64,000 bases of DNA from Aeromonas allosaccharophila (GTDB taxonomy: Bacteria; Pseudomonadota; Gammaproteobacteria; Enterobacterales; Aeromonadaceae): assembly GCF_000819685.1 (NCBI RefSeq), contig NZ_CDBR01000025.1:1-64000 (forward strand), written 5' to 3'. A program made the position numbers and the translations under genes. A model generated the notes under the pieces. That model searched no databases. It was not told the DNA's origin and saw nothing but the letters and a program-made list of their open reading frames with translations. Each line of letters opens with the position of its first letter. Positions within the stretch are counted from its first letter, which is position 1. This document shows positions 35,265 through 44,693 of the stretch, piece after piece.

Positions 35265-36821
35265 TTATGCCTTGAGCTGTTCAAAGTGATACTTGCCAGT
35301 CTTCAGGCTGCTGGGGCCAAGACGGGCATACTTGAACATCAGGTACATCTCGATAACCAGAAGTACGGTATAGAACAGGCAGATACCGATCAGAGAGAAC
35401 CAGATTTCAGCTGCAGGCAAGTTGGATGCAGACAGGGAAGTCGGCAACACCTCTGCAATGGTCCACGGTTGGCGACCATATTCAGCAACAAACCAGCCGG
35501 CTTCGATCGCGATCCATGGTAGCGGGATACCCCACAGCAGACCCTTGAGCAGCCACTTGCGCTGGCCGATCTGATGACGGGCACTGTCATAGAAGGCCAT
35601 ACCGATCAGCACCAGCATCAGCATGCCGACGGCAACCATGATGCGGAAGGCGAAGAACAGCGGCAGTACCTGCGGGATGGAGTCATCCACCGCGGCCTTG
35701 ATCTGATCGTCAGTCGCATCGGTCACGTTGCTGGTGTAGCGCTTGAGCAGCAGACCGTAGCCCAGATCCTGCTTCACTTCGTCGAAACGAGCGCGGGTCT
35801 CGTCAGACTTGTCACCGGATTGCAGCTTGGTCAGCAGATCGTAAGCGGTCATACCGTTGCGGACGCGCAGTTCGTGCTCGCTCTTCAGATCCTTCAGACC
35901 GGTTACCTGACCGTCCAGAGAACGGGTCGCGATAATGCCCAGTGCATAGGGGATCTTGATGGCGTAGTCGGTGCGCATCTCTTCCTGATTCGGAATACCG
36001 AACAGGGTAAATGCGGCCGGAGCAGGTTCAGTTTCCCACTCGGCTTCGATAGCGGCCAGTTTCACCTTCTGCACTTCACCGGTCTCGTAACCGGATTCAT
36101 CACCGAGGATCAGAACGGACACGATGGAAGCCATACCGAACGCGGCGGCAATGGCGAAGGAGCGACGGGCAAACGCCACATCACGATTCTTCAGCAGGTA
36201 GTAGGAGGAGATACCCAGCACAAACATGGCGCCACAGGTATAGCCAGCCGCCACAGTGTGGACGAACTTGACCTGGGCAACCGGGTTGAGCACCACGTCA
36301 GCGAAGCTCATCATCTCCATTCGCATGGATTCGAAGTTGAACTCGGCACCGACCGGGTTCTGCATCCAGCCGTTGGCGACCAGGATCCAGAGGGCGGAGA
36401 GGTTGGTACCCAGCGCCATCAACCAGGTGGCAACCAGATGCTGCTGCTTGCTCAGACGATCCCAACCAAAGAAGAACATACCGACGAAGGTGGACTCCAG
36501 GAAGAAGGCCATCAACCCCTCGATGGCCAGCGGGGCCCCGAAGATATCGCCGACATAATGGGAGTAGTACGCCCAGTTCGTCCCGAACTGGAACTCCATG
36601 GCCAGGCCTGTGGTGACCCCCAAGGCAAAGTTGATACCAAACAACTTACCCCAGAATTTGGTCATGTCCCGGTAGATGGTGTTGTTGGTCATCACATAGA
36701 CGGATTCCATGATCGCCAGGAGAAAAGCCATTCCCAGCGTCAGGGGTACAAACAAAAAGTGATAAAGGGCCGTCGCAGCGAACTGGAACCGCGATAGGTC
36801 TACCACATGCTCAGCAATCAT
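35265..36821 (-). CDS. cydA: Cytochrome bd ubiquinol oxidase subunit I
   Basis: CydA carries haems b558, b595 and d and oxidises quinol. The 518-residue product begins [20 protein letters not shown], with the haem-ligand His. It contains [20 protein letters not shown], the GxPxAxEG-like [17 protein letters not shown], a long Q-loop, and the conserved [21 protein letters not shown] precedes the ATG. Two perfect FNR boxes lie 237 and 351 bp upstream, consistent with oxygen-responsive expression. Confidence 0.97.
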   Translation of the reverse strand: MIAEHVVDLSRFQFAATALYHFLFVPLTLGMAFLLAIMESVYVMTNNTIYRDMTKFWGKLFGINFALGVTTGLAMEFQFGTNWAYYSHYVGDIFGAPLAIEGLMAFFLESTFVGMFFFGWDRLSKQQHLVATWLMALGTNLSALWILVANGWMQNPVGAEFNFESMRMEMMSFADVVLNPVAQVKFVHTVAAGYTCGAMFVLGISSYYLLKNRDVAFARRSFAIAAAFGMASIVSVLILGDESGYETGEVQKVKLAAIEAEWETEPAPAAFTLFGIPNQEEMRTDYAIKIPYALGIIATRSLDGQVTGLKDLKSEHELRVRNGMTAYDLLTKLQSGDKSDETRARFDEVKQDLGYGLLLKRYTSNVTDATDDQIKAAVDDSIPQVLPLFFAFRIMVAVGMLMLVLIGMAFYDSARHQIGQRKWLLKGLLWGIPLPWIAIEAGWFVAEYGRQPWTIAEVLPTSLSASNLPAAEIWFSLIGICLFYTVLLVIEMYLMFKYARLGPSSLKTGKYHFEQLKA

Positions 36822-37057
36822 GATGTTTCCTCACCGATTATTGGCACGGCTATTTTAAGTTTTAAGCACAAAGCTTCCGTTGGAGGTTATCGAATGAGCC
36901 TCATTGAGGGATATCACAACAAAACGCGTTCAGTAACCACTGGCATTAACAACAAGGCAATACGAGAACACAAATAAAGCTAATGTTTAACAATTACAAA
37001 ACAATCAGCCTGAATTTATTCTCGCCCATGATGACCGGGTTTTTATATCACCTTTAT
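36822..37057. other. AT-rich upstream region of cydA
   Basis: No gene. The sequence is markedly AT-rich compared with the flanks. A block around 36983-37000 (TAATGTTTAACAATTA) loosely resembles an ArcA box. The cydA promoter must lie here or between the FNR boxes; no single -35/-10 pair stands out. Confidence 0.4.
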
Positions 37058-37071
37058 TTGATTGAAATCAA
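37058..37071. promoter_or_regulatory. Perfect FNR box 1 upstream of cydA
   Basis: TTGATTGAAATCAA, an exact match to the FNR consensus TTGAT-N4-ATCAA, 237 bp before the cydA ATG. Confidence 0.75.
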
Positions 37072-37171
37072 TGTAAAAGGACCCGTCATACATGGCTTTA
37101 AAAGGCATTTTTAATCTATTTCACGATTATTGACGCGGGCCGGATCACAAAACATGACAAATCGTAAAACA

Positions 37172-37185
37172 TTGATTTAAATCAA
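37172..37185. promoter_or_regulatory. Perfect FNR box 2 upstream of cydA
   Basis: TTGATTTAAATCAA, a second exact FNR consensus match, 114 bp from the first. It is also about 207 bp upstream of the -35 of the plus-strand promoter at 37379. Confidence 0.75.
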
Positions 37186-37378
37186 TTTAAGAATTTAACA
37201 TCCCGCCACCCCGTTTAATTTGAAAAGCGTGGATGACGCGCCTTTTCCCATGTTATCCGGGTCAGGAGATCTGATTCGAAAACTCAATTTAAAACTGCAA
37301 AGAATGCATACTCATGCGAACCAATTTCATCAATCAAGACATTAGATAAACTAATTTTAAAAGTGCAATTTTTCTTGT

Positions 37379-37407
37379 TTGCCCGGGTCGGTTCGAACTC
37401 CTACAAT
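37379..37407 (+). promoter_or_regulatory. Strong rRNA-like promoter
   Basis: TTGCCC (37379-37384), a 17-base spacer, TACAAT (37402-37407), then GCGCCTCGCAGTGA. The GCGCC discriminator and following CAGTGA closely resemble enterobacterial rrn P1 promoters (TATAATGCGCC). It points into an interval that has only a 25-codon ORF before a terminator. Confidence 0.65.
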
Positions 37408-37507
37408 GCGCCTCGCAGTGAGGGCATACCCTTGGATACAGGCCGGTTAATCTGGGTTCACGGTACGTATTCGACGATCAATTTGAACCTGTCTATTGGA
37501 ATCGAAG

Positions 37508-37585
37508 ATGAAAAAGTTTGTTGCTAAAACCATCCGTTACTACAAGCTTTCCTTTGTTCAGCTCTATCAAATGAACCGACTCTGA
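37508..37585 (+). CDS. Small ORF, 25 residues, basic and aromatic
   Basis: ATG to TGA, 25 codons. It begins MKKFVAKTIRYYKLSF and ends QMNRL, with a net positive charge and several Tyr/Phe residues. GGAA lies 8 bases ahead. It sits about 100 bases downstream of a strong stable-RNA-type promoter and about 85 bases before a terminator, so the frame occupies the middle of a transcript of roughly 290 bases. It is not a family I recognise. It could be a small protein or the coding part of a dual-function RNA. Confidence 0.5.
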   Translation: MKKFVAKTIRYYKLSFVQLYQMNRL

Positions 37586-37670
37586 GAGCTCGCGACGGCT
37601 CAACTGTTTATTTTCCGGTCTGTGTCCAGACGCACTCACTGTCTGTGAACATCCATCCTGAATTGTCTTT

Positions 37671-37700
37671 GCCCACCGCATCCGCCGTGGGCTTTTTTTT
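37671..37700 (+). terminator. Terminator of the small-ORF transcript
   Basis: GCCCACCG-CATCCG-CCGTGGGC, a stem with one imperfection, followed by TTTTTTTT. Confidence 0.88.
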
Positions 37701-37710
37701 GCCCGGATAA

Positions 37711-37736
37711 TAAAAAACCGCCTTTGACGGCGGTTT
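37711..37736 (-). terminator. Terminator of ruvAB
   Basis: On the minus strand AAACCGCC-GTCAAA-GGCGGTTTTTTA, about 20 bases past the ruvB stop. Confidence 0.88.
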
Positions 37737-37755
37737 CATATTCAAACGACTGTTT

Positions 37756-38769
37756 TTACTTCTCATCTGGTCGCTGAAGACCGAAATGAGCGTAGGCTCG
37801 TGTGGTCGCAATCCGTCCTCTGGGTGTACGTTGCAGATACCCCTGCTGGATCAGATAAGGCTCCAGCACATCTTCGATAGTATCTTTCTCTTCCCCGATC
37901 GCGGCGGCCAGATTATCGAGACCCACCGGGCCCCCCATAAACTTGTCTATCACAGCCAACAATAACTTGCGGTCCATGAAGTCAAACCCTTCGTTATCGA
38001 CATCCAGCATGTCCATGGCGCGGGCCGCGATGGGGCCATCGATGCGGCCATCGGATTTCACCTGGGCAAAATCGCGCACCCGCCTTAACAAACGGTTAGC
38101 AATCCGCGGCGTGCCGCGAGAGCGACGTGCGACCTCAATGGCACCATCTTCCGTCATCTCGAGCCCCAGACAGCGGGCACTGCGGGAGACGATATCGGTC
38201 AGGTCCTTGACGTTGTAGAACTCCAGCCGCTGGACGATACCGAAGCGATCCCGCAGCGGGCTGGTGAGTGAACCGGCCCGAGTGGTGGCGCCGATCAGGG
38301 TAAAAGGAGGCAGATCCAGCTTGATGGAGCGGGCCGCAGGCCCCTCCCCGATCATGATATCGAGCTGGTAATCCTCCATCGCCGGATAGAGCACCTCCTC
38401 CACCACCGGACTGAGGCGGTGGATCTCGTCGATGAACAGCACATCATTCGGTTCGAGGTTGGTGAGCAGCGCCGCCAGATCCCCCGCTTTCTCCAGCACC
38501 GGGCCCGAGGTGGTCTTGATATTGACCCCCATCTCGTTGGCGACGATGTTGGCGAGGGTGGTCTTGCCCAGACCCGGCGGGCCAAAGATCAGCAGGTGAT
38601 CGAGCGCCTCGCCCCGCTGGCGCGCCGCTTCGATAAAGATCTCCATCTGCTCGCAGACGGTATCCTGACCGGTGTAGTCAGCCAGCTTCTTGGGGCGGAT
38701 GGCCCGATCGATAATCTCATCCTCGCGCGCGGCGCTTGATGAGATAAGACGGTCTGCTTCAATCATCAA
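37756..38769 (-). CDS. ruvB: Holliday junction branch-migration helicase RuvB
   Basis: RuvB is the AAA+ motor for branch migration. The 337-residue product has [20 protein letters not shown], Walker [21 protein letters not shown], Walker [21 protein letters not shown], sensor [20 protein letters not shown] and the C-terminal winged helix ([16 protein letters not shown]). It follows ruvA with a 5-base gap. ruvC is not adjacent. Confidence 0.98.
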   Translation of the reverse strand: MMIEADRLISSSAAREDEIIDRAIRPKKLADYTGQDTVCEQMEIFIEAARQRGEALDHLLIFGPPGLGKTTLANIVANEMGVNIKTTSGPVLEKAGDLAALLTNLEPNDVLFIDEIHRLSPVVEEVLYPAMEDYQLDIMIGEGPAARSIKLDLPPFTLIGATTRAGSLTSPLRDRFGIVQRLEFYNVKDLTDIVSRSARCLGLEMTEDGAIEVARRSRGTPRIANRLLRRVRDFAQVKSDGRIDGPIAARAMDMLDVDNEGFDFMDRKLLLAVIDKFMGGPVGLDNLAAAIGEEKDTIEDVLEPYLIQQGYLQRTPRGRIATTRAYAHFGLQRPDEK

Positions 38770-38774
38770 CTACC

Positions 38775-39389
38775 TCACACCAAGCTACGCAGGGATTCAC
38801 GGATGATCTCTTCCACCGACATCCCCTCTTTGGCGATCTTGCTGACAATCTGGCTCGCCTGCTGCGGCTTGTAACCAAGGGCCACCAGCGCACTGGCCGC
38901 CTCTTCGGTCACATCCGGCGCACGCAATTCGGGCTCACTGGCTGGCAAGGTGACCATGGCCGGAGAGAAGAGATCGTGGCTGACCCAGCCCTTGAGCCGG
39001 TCTTTCATCTCTACCACCAGCCGCTCGGCGGTCTTCTTGCCGACACCCGGCAGTTTGACCAGGGAGCTGATCTCTTCGCGGTCGACACTCAGCACGAACT
39101 GGGTAGCGGTCATGCCGGAGAGAATGGCCAGCGCCAGCTTGGGGCCGACTCCGTTGGTCTTGATCAGCTCGCGGAACAGCGCCCGCTCCTGCTTGTGGTT
39201 GAAACCATAGAGCAGCTGGGCATCCTCGCGCACCACGAAGTGAGTATGGATGGCCGCCTCCTTGCCGATCTCCGGCAAATCATAGAAGCAGCTCATCGGC
39301 ATCTGCACCTCGTAGCCGACCCCGCCCACTTCCAGCAAGACCTCGGGGGGCTGCTTTTCAATGACAATGCCTCTCAAGCGACCAATCAC
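38775..39389 (-). CDS. ruvA: Holliday junction DNA-binding protein RuvA
   Basis: RuvA binds four-way junctions and recruits RuvB. The 204-residue product has domain I ([20 protein letters not shown]), two helix-hairpin-helix motifs ([38 protein letters not shown]) and a C-terminal RuvB-contacting domain ([20 protein letters not shown]). The start is a GTG at 39389, preceded by AGGAG and matching the family N-terminus. A longer in-frame ATG at 39464 is less likely. Confidence 0.96.
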   Translation of the reverse strand: MIGRLRGIVIEKQPPEVLLEVGGVGYEVQMPMSCFYDLPEIGKEAAIHTHFVVREDAQLLYGFNHKQERALFRELIKTNGVGPKLALAILSGMTATQFVLSVDREEISSLVKLPGVGKKTAERLVVEMKDRLKGWVSHDLFSPAMVTLPASEPELRAPDVTEEAASALVALGYKPQQASQIVSKIAKEGMSVEEIIRESLRSLV

Positions 39390-39649
39390 GGCTCTCTCCT
39401 CACCAATGCAGCTATTCGTAAATTGGCTCATAGCATAAAGAATAACTGGATAAGTATCCAGCATAGGGCCGTGACAGGCGCGTCGTCAGAGAGGCTTTTT
39501 ATTCAATTAGCCACCATGCTTGATCGGGTGCAGCCAGTGCACGGGATGTTTCAACACCGCAGCGGACCCTGACCGGGGGATAAACCACTACACTAAACCC
39601 GTTCGGAACCGAACATGGTGCCAATGTCGATACCAAGGAAGGCCATCAC

Positions 39650-41668
39650 ATGAAAATTGTTACCACCGCCAATCTGGGTCTTGCCATCTTGCTCGGCTGC
39701 ACGCTGGGCATGGGGATCGTGGGCTGGTATGGCAGCCAGCGGCTTGCCGACCTGCTCTCCTATGTGCTGGGCGCCGCCTGGCAGACCGCCGATGGCGCCA
39801 TGGAGGGTTCGATAGAGCTCGGCAATCAGCAGCTCTATATCCAGAAGATGCAAAACGGCGCGCCGCTCAATCGGGCCGAACTCGATGCCGCCAAGGCCGC
39901 AACCGATGATGCGCTGGCCCGGGTCAGCCAGGGCCAGCTGATCGATGGCGCGGCCCTTGCCACCATGGATCAGCAGAAACAGGGCTATCAACAGCAACAA
40001 GAAAAACTGCTGGCGCTCTATCAGGCCTATACCGAGGCGGATCAGGCGCTGCATCAGAACGCCGACCTGATGGCCCGTCTCTCGACCCAGCTGGAGGTGA
40101 TCGGCGATGGCGCGGTGGAGGCGCTGACCCAATCCCCCGACCAGACCATCAGCTGGAACAGCGGCCTCTCTACCCGCTGGGAAGCGGCCGACGGGGGGAT
40201 GGAGTCCAACATCGGCTTTTTGCGCCAGCTCTATGCGCTGGAGAAGATGCGCAGACAGGGGGTCACGGCGGCGATCAAGGCCGAGCTGAAAGAGGCGACC
40301 GATTTCTACCACGAAGCGATCGACAGCATGCTCGGCACCGGGCTGTTTGATATCGAGGGAACCGGCGAATTTGCTGGCAAGACACTGTCGGCAGAGTATC
40401 GCGCCCTGCTGGCCCGACATCAGCAATTGATGGGGCAGTGGATCGAGGCGCTCGGCAGCTATCAGGCCCAACAGGCCCAACAGGCTCTCTATGAGGCCAG
40501 TGCCGACCAGCTGAAACAACAACTGGTTGCCATCGAGGCGAGCGGTGATGCCACCGTCGAGGATCAGGTCACCCAGCTCAACGGCATCATCAGCCAGACC
40601 CGCGCCCTGCTGCTCGGTGGCCTGTTGCTGAGCCTGATCATGGTCACTCTCTGCGGCTTCTGGCTGACCCGCAAGCTGGTGACGCCGCTGCTGCAAGTGG
40701 ACAAACGGATGCAGGATATCGCCGCCTGCGAGGGGGATCTCAACGCACGCATCAACCTGCAACGGGATGACGAGATCGGTTCGCTGGCCAACAGCGTGGA
40801 TCGCTTCATCGAAAAATTGCAGAAGATGATCAGCTCCACCATGGACAACAATCAGCACATCAGCGAACACGTCCACACCTCGGTCAACCGGGTGGAAGCG
40901 ATCAGCCAGAGCAGCCGCCAGACCGCCGAACACGCCCAGGCCCTGCACCACGACAGCGAACAGATGGTGCAGGTAGCGACCACCATATCGGACAACTGCA
41001 GCATGGCGGCCCAGAATGCCAACGAGGTGCGCCAGCTGACCACCGAGAGCAGCCAGTACGTCGCCTCGGCCAGCGCGGGCATGCAGCGGGTGGTGCAGGA
41101 GGTGGGCGAGTGCGCCATCGCCATCAACTCCCTCAAGGAGCAGGCGAGCCAGATTGGCCAGATCATCTCCACCATCAGCGGCATCTCGGAGCAGACCAAC
41201 CTGCTGGCCCTCAATGCTGCCATCGAAGCTGCCCGGGCGGGCGAAATGGGGCGCGGCTTTGCGGTGGTGGCGGACGAGGTGCGCACCCTGGCAAACCGCA
41301 CCGCCACCTCCAGCGCCGAGATCAGCCAGGTGATCAGCAGCATCCAGCAGCAGACCGAGACCGCCTACCTGATGATGCAGCGCAACCTCAAGACGGTAGA
41401 GTCCGGCATGCAAGACTCCGAGAACACCAAGCAGATCCTGTTCAAGGTGGAAGGGGCCATCGACCAGCTGGCCGACATGGTGCAACAGGTGGCCGATGCC
41501 ACCGGACAGCTGTCACACACCCTGAGCCACTCCTCCGACAAGGTCTCCGGTATCAGTCTGCAAGCCAGGACCGGCGAACAGGAGGCGCAGGAGTGCCTGC
41601 AGCTCGCCTCCTCGCTCCATCAGGCCAGCCTGCTGCAACAGCGCCTGCTCTCCCAGTTCCGGGTATAG
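39650..41668 (+). CDS. Methyl-accepting chemotaxis protein, helical sensor type
   Basis: A 672-residue chemoreceptor. TM1 lies at about 8-27 ([20 protein letters not shown]). The periplasmic region of about 290 residues is almost wholly helical, Gln/Ala-rich, with two similar segments around [20 protein letters not shown] and [20 protein letters not shown], suggesting a helical-bundle (HBM-like) sensor of two repeats. TM2 lies at about 320-340 ([20 protein letters not shown]), then HAMP and the signalling hairpin [20 protein letters not shown]. It is unrelated to the first receptor in its sensor. Divergent from ruvA, with its own terminator. Ligand unknown. Confidence 0.92.
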   Translation: MKIVTTANLGLAILLGCTLGMGIVGWYGSQRLADLLSYVLGAAWQTADGAMEGSIELGNQQLYIQKMQNGAPLNRAELDAAKAATDDALARVSQGQLIDGAALATMDQQKQGYQQQQEKLLALYQAYTEADQALHQNADLMARLSTQLEVIGDGAVEALTQSPDQTISWNSGLSTRWEAADGGMESNIGFLRQLYALEKMRRQGVTAAIKAELKEATDFYHEAIDSMLGTGLFDIEGTGEFAGKTLSAEYRALLARHQQLMGQWIEALGSYQAQQAQQALYEASADQLKQQLVAIEASGDATVEDQVTQLNGIISQTRALLLGGLLLSLIMVTLCGFWLTRKLVTPLLQVDKRMQDIAACEGDLNARINLQRDDEIGSLANSVDRFIEKLQKMISSTMDNNQHISEHVHTSVNRVEAISQSSRQTAEHAQALHHDSEQMVQVATTISDNCSMAAQNANEVRQLTTESSQYVASASAGMQRVVQEVGECAIAINSLKEQASQIGQIISTISGISEQTNLLALNAAIEAARAGEMGRGFAVVADEVRTLANRTATSSAEISQVISSIQQQTETAYLMMQRNLKTVESGMQDSENTKQILFKVEGAIDQLADMVQQVADATGQLSHTLSHSSDKVSGISLQARTGEQEAQECLQLASSLHQASLLQQRLLSQFRV

Positions 41669-41693
41669 CCAGTACCCGCCGAACCCGGCGTAA

Positions 41694-41733
41694 AAAAATG
41701 CCAGTCCGCGTGAACGGACTGGCATTTGCTTTT
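41694..41733. terminator. Bidirectional terminator between chemoreceptor and cpdB
   Basis: AAATGCCAGTCCG-CGTGAA-CGGACTGGCATTT with A/T-rich flanks on both sides. Confidence 0.88.
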
Positions 41734-41768
41734 CTGCGGGCCGGACACACCGTCCGGCCATCGGCGAG

Positions 41769-43754
41769 TTACTGGCGAACCAGACGGTAGATGGCGTAGC
41801 CCGGATGCTTCTCGTCATCCATCGGCAGAGTGGACTGATAGGCCAGATCCTTGCCTGCCAGCGCCTTGGCCTCTTCACGGGGCGATGAATAGAGACGAAC
41901 ATCCACCCCGGCAGGCAGTGCTTTCATGTGCCAGTTGTTGTCGGCGGCCGGGCTGAATCCTTGCGGATTGCTGGCGGAACGGGATTTCAGATATTGGGCG
42001 ACGATCTCGCGCGTCTCGAAGGGATCTTCATGCACGATATTGCTGCCATCCACACCCGGGAAGTGGCCGCCCCCGCTGGCGCGGTAGTTGTTGGTCACCA
42101 CATAGAACTTCTGGGCCGGATCGATGGGCTGGCCGTTGAAGGTCAGGTTGCTGACCCGCTGACCGTCGCTCACCTTCTCCCCCTCCTTGTTGTAACGGGC
42201 GGGCTGGGTGATATCCACCTCGTAGTTCACTCCGTCGATCACATCGAAGTTGTAGGTGGGGAACTTCTCGTTCACCAGCCACTGCACCTCGCCCTTGGCC
42301 GAGTCAACCCAGTTGAACTGACCGGCACTCATCTCCAGCCACTCCTTGACGGTGGCGCCGCTCACCTCGACCACCTGCAGGGTGTTCGGGTAGATGTAGA
42401 GGTCGGAGACGTTGCGCAGGGAGATATCCCCCGCCGTCACATAGGTGAAATCGGTAATGCCGTTGCGACCACCACGGAACGGGGCGGCGGCGGAGAGGAT
42501 CGGATAGGACTCCTTGAGCAGGCCATCCTTTTGCAACTGCTCGGCATGCTGGCGCTGGGCATCGCTCACCAGCTGCACCGAGGGGTCATCCTGCACCAGC
42601 GCAAAGAAGCTGTGGATGGAGGAGGTGATCTTGCCAAGCGGGCGATCCAGCCACTGGTTGGTCGCGTCGTGATCCGCCTTGACCAGAGCCACTACCTGCT
42701 CGTCTACCTTGCTCCCTTCGCTGGAATCGATCTGGCGCAAGGCTGATTGGCTCTGCTTCACCTGCCACTTGCCATCCATCTGCTCCAGCTTGAGATCGAT
42801 GATCCCCAGATGGTTACCCCAGAAGCCTGGCATCACGGTGGGAATCCCGTTCAGGGTGCCCGCCTGATTATCCACCAACGGCAGATCCGGGAAGTCGCCG
42901 GGGAAGTTCTTGTGGGCATGGCCCAGCATCAGGGCATCGATCCCCTCAACCTTGGCCAGATGCCAGGCCGCGTTCTCCATCATGGCTTCGTAGCTGCCGG
43001 CATTGATGCCGGAGTGAGCGACCACCACCACCACGTCGGCCCCCTTGGCGCGCAGTTCGGGCACATAGTGGTTGGCGGTTTCGACCATGTCGGCCACCAC
43101 CACCTTGCCTTCCAGATAACGCTTGTCCCACTGCAGCACCTGCGGCGGCGTCAGCCCCAGAATACCGACCTTGACGGTCTGCGGCTGGCCCTTGTCATCC
43201 TTCACCTGACGCTCCAGCAGCAGATAGGGAGTGAACTTGTTGCCGCTCCAGTCGATCTTGCCATTGCTATCACGCTTGAAGGCATCCCCCTCAAACACGT
43301 TGGCGTTGACGTAGGGGAAGTTGGCCCCTTTAAGGATCTTGCCCAGATAGTCGAGGCCGTAGTTGAACTCGTGGTTACCGAGGTTGCCCACGTCATAACC
43401 CAGCTCATTCAGTGCCTTGATGGCGGGATGGGCCTGCTTGTCGAGGTAGCCGGCACCCGATTGCTCGAAAATGTAGTCCGCCAGCGGCGAGCCCTGGATC
43501 AGGTCACCGTTGTCCAGCAGCAGGTTGTTGGGGTTCTCGGCGCGGGCGGCGCGGATCAGCAGGGCGGTGCGGGAGAAACCGAATTTGCGATCCTCCTTGT
43601 TCTGGTAGTAGTCATAGCCCAGCACATTGGAGTGGATATCGGAAGTCTGGATCAGCCGCAGCGAGACGGCACCGGGCTGCTCCTGCTTTTCTGCGCCACA
43701 GGCAGACAGCAGCATGATGGAGGCAATGACGCCCAGCTTCATGGTTCTATTCAC
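41769..43754 (-). CDS. cpdB: 2',3'-cyclic-nucleotide 2'-phosphodiesterase/3'-nucleotidase with lipoprotein signal
   Basis: A 661-residue 5'-nucleotidase-family enzyme. The metallophosphatase domain has RLIQTSDIHSNVLGYDYYQN, LLLDNGDLIQGSPLADY, NLGNHEFNYGLDYLGKILKG and VVVAHSGINAG. A C-terminal substrate domain includes APFRGGRNGITDFTYVTAGD and VVTNNYRASGGGHFPGVDGS. It scavenges nucleotides in the periplasm. The N-terminus ends in LLSACGAEKQ, a lipobox, so it is probably membrane-anchored, unlike soluble E. coli CpdB. The start is taken as the GTG at 43754 with AAGGAAA ahead; ATG 43742 or 43781 are alternatives. Confidence 0.9.
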   Translation of the reverse strand: MNRTMKLGVIASIMLLSACGAEKQEQPGAVSLRLIQTSDIHSNVLGYDYYQNKEDRKFGFSRTALLIRAARAENPNNLLLDNGDLIQGSPLADYIFEQSGAGYLDKQAHPAIKALNELGYDVGNLGNHEFNYGLDYLGKILKGANFPYVNANVFEGDAFKRDSNGKIDWSGNKFTPYLLLERQVKDDKGQPQTVKVGILGLTPPQVLQWDKRYLEGKVVVADMVETANHYVPELRAKGADVVVVVAHSGINAGSYEAMMENAAWHLAKVEGIDALMLGHAHKNFPGDFPDLPLVDNQAGTLNGIPTVMPGFWGNHLGIIDLKLEQMDGKWQVKQSQSALRQIDSSEGSKVDEQVVALVKADHDATNQWLDRPLGKITSSIHSFFALVQDDPSVQLVSDAQRQHAEQLQKDGLLKESYPILSAAAPFRGGRNGITDFTYVTAGDISLRNVSDLYIYPNTLQVVEVSGATVKEWLEMSAGQFNWVDSAKGEVQWLVNEKFPTYNFDVIDGVNYEVDITQPARYNKEGEKVSDGQRVSNLTFNGQPIDPAQKFYVVTNNYRASGGGHFPGVDGSNIVHEDPFETREIVAQYLKSRSASNPQGFSPAADNNWHMKALPAGVDVRLYSSPREEAKALAGKDLAYQSTLPMDDEKHPGYAIYRLVRQ

Positions 43755-43839
43755 TGGATTTTCCTTATTTTTATCTAGCAAGTCACAAGGATGGAAAATT
43801 TCACCGGAGAATATGCCACAAACTGGCGTCTTGATTAAT

Positions 43840-43872
43840 TTTTATGAAACCGGGCAGCACAATGCCCGGCAC
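43840..43872 (-). terminator. Probable terminator after the ArgO/LysE exporter
   Basis: On the minus strand CCGGGC-ATTGTGCT-GCCCGG followed by TTTCATAAAAATT; the T run is short. Confidence 0.5.
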
Positions 43873-43876
43873 CCTG

Positions 43877-44488
43877 CTAACCCCCCAGGGCAAGTTGCAG
43901 TGCCAGCGTCAGCATGATGATGCCGACCAGCAGGTCGATCCCCCGCTGCACCCGGCTGCGTGCCAACCAGGGTGCCAGTGCCGCCGCCCCCAGCGCCAGC
44001 GAGTAGAACCACACCAGCGAGGCCAGCATGGCGCCTGCCGCGAAGGCCGGACGCAGGGACTCATTTACCTGACTACCCAGCGAGCCGAGCAGCATCAGAG
44101 TATCGAGATAGACGTGAGGGTTGAGCAGCGTGACCCCCAGCGTCATCGCCAGCACGCTTTTGGCCCCCATCAGCCGGGCTGAGTCGGCCAACCCCTCCCC
44201 CTTACCGCGCCAGGCACTGAGCAGGGAGCGACCGCCAAACCAGCCGAGAAACAGCACCCCGCCCCAGGTGAGCAGTGCCATGCCGAGGGGGCTGGCAGCC
44301 AGCAGATTGGCCCCGCCAAATACGCCGATGGCAATCAGGACGAGATCGCAGCCGCTGCAGAGCGTGGCGCTCAGCAGATGGTGATTGCGATGGATGCCCC
44401 GGCTCAGCACAAAGGCATTCTGGGCACCGATGGGGATGATCATGGCAAGGCCAATGGTGAAGCCTTGCAACGTCGTAGCGAGCAGCAT
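43877..44488 (-). CDS. argO: LysE/ArgO-family amino acid exporter
   Basis: A 203-residue membrane protein. The LysE/ArgO signature GLAMIIPIGAQNAFVLSRGI is near the N-terminus, followed by LLSATLCSGCDLVLIAIGVF and TLGVTLLNPHVYLDTLMLLG. The conserved NPHVYLDT motif in the fifth helix is typical of arginine/lysine exporters. In E. coli argO is activated by ArgP. An argP-type gene lies 1.9 kb away with the quorum-sensing pair between, so the regulatory link is plausible but inferred. Confidence 0.88.
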   Translation of the reverse strand: MLLATTLQGFTIGLAMIIPIGAQNAFVLSRGIHRNHHLLSATLCSGCDLVLIAIGVFGGANLLAASPLGMALLTWGGVLFLGWFGGRSLLSAWRGKGEGLADSARLMGAKSVLAMTLGVTLLNPHVYLDTLMLLGSLGSQVNESLRPAFAAGAMLASLVWFYSLALGAAALAPWLARSRVQRGIDLLVGIIMLTLALQLALGG

Positions 44489-44693
44489 GAGAGTACCGTC
44501 CGAAGTGATGAATGAACGGCACTATAGCGAGGGGGAAGCATCCAGAGAAATGCGTTGATTTACTGATTGATTCATTTTGCTAATGATGGCCGCCACAGCC
44601 ATCCGCTATTCAATCCCTTGTCAATTACCGGATCTGACAATTGTGACCCTCGGAGTGCGGCAGGAGAATCGGTTGTGTCTGTCGGGCTCCGGC

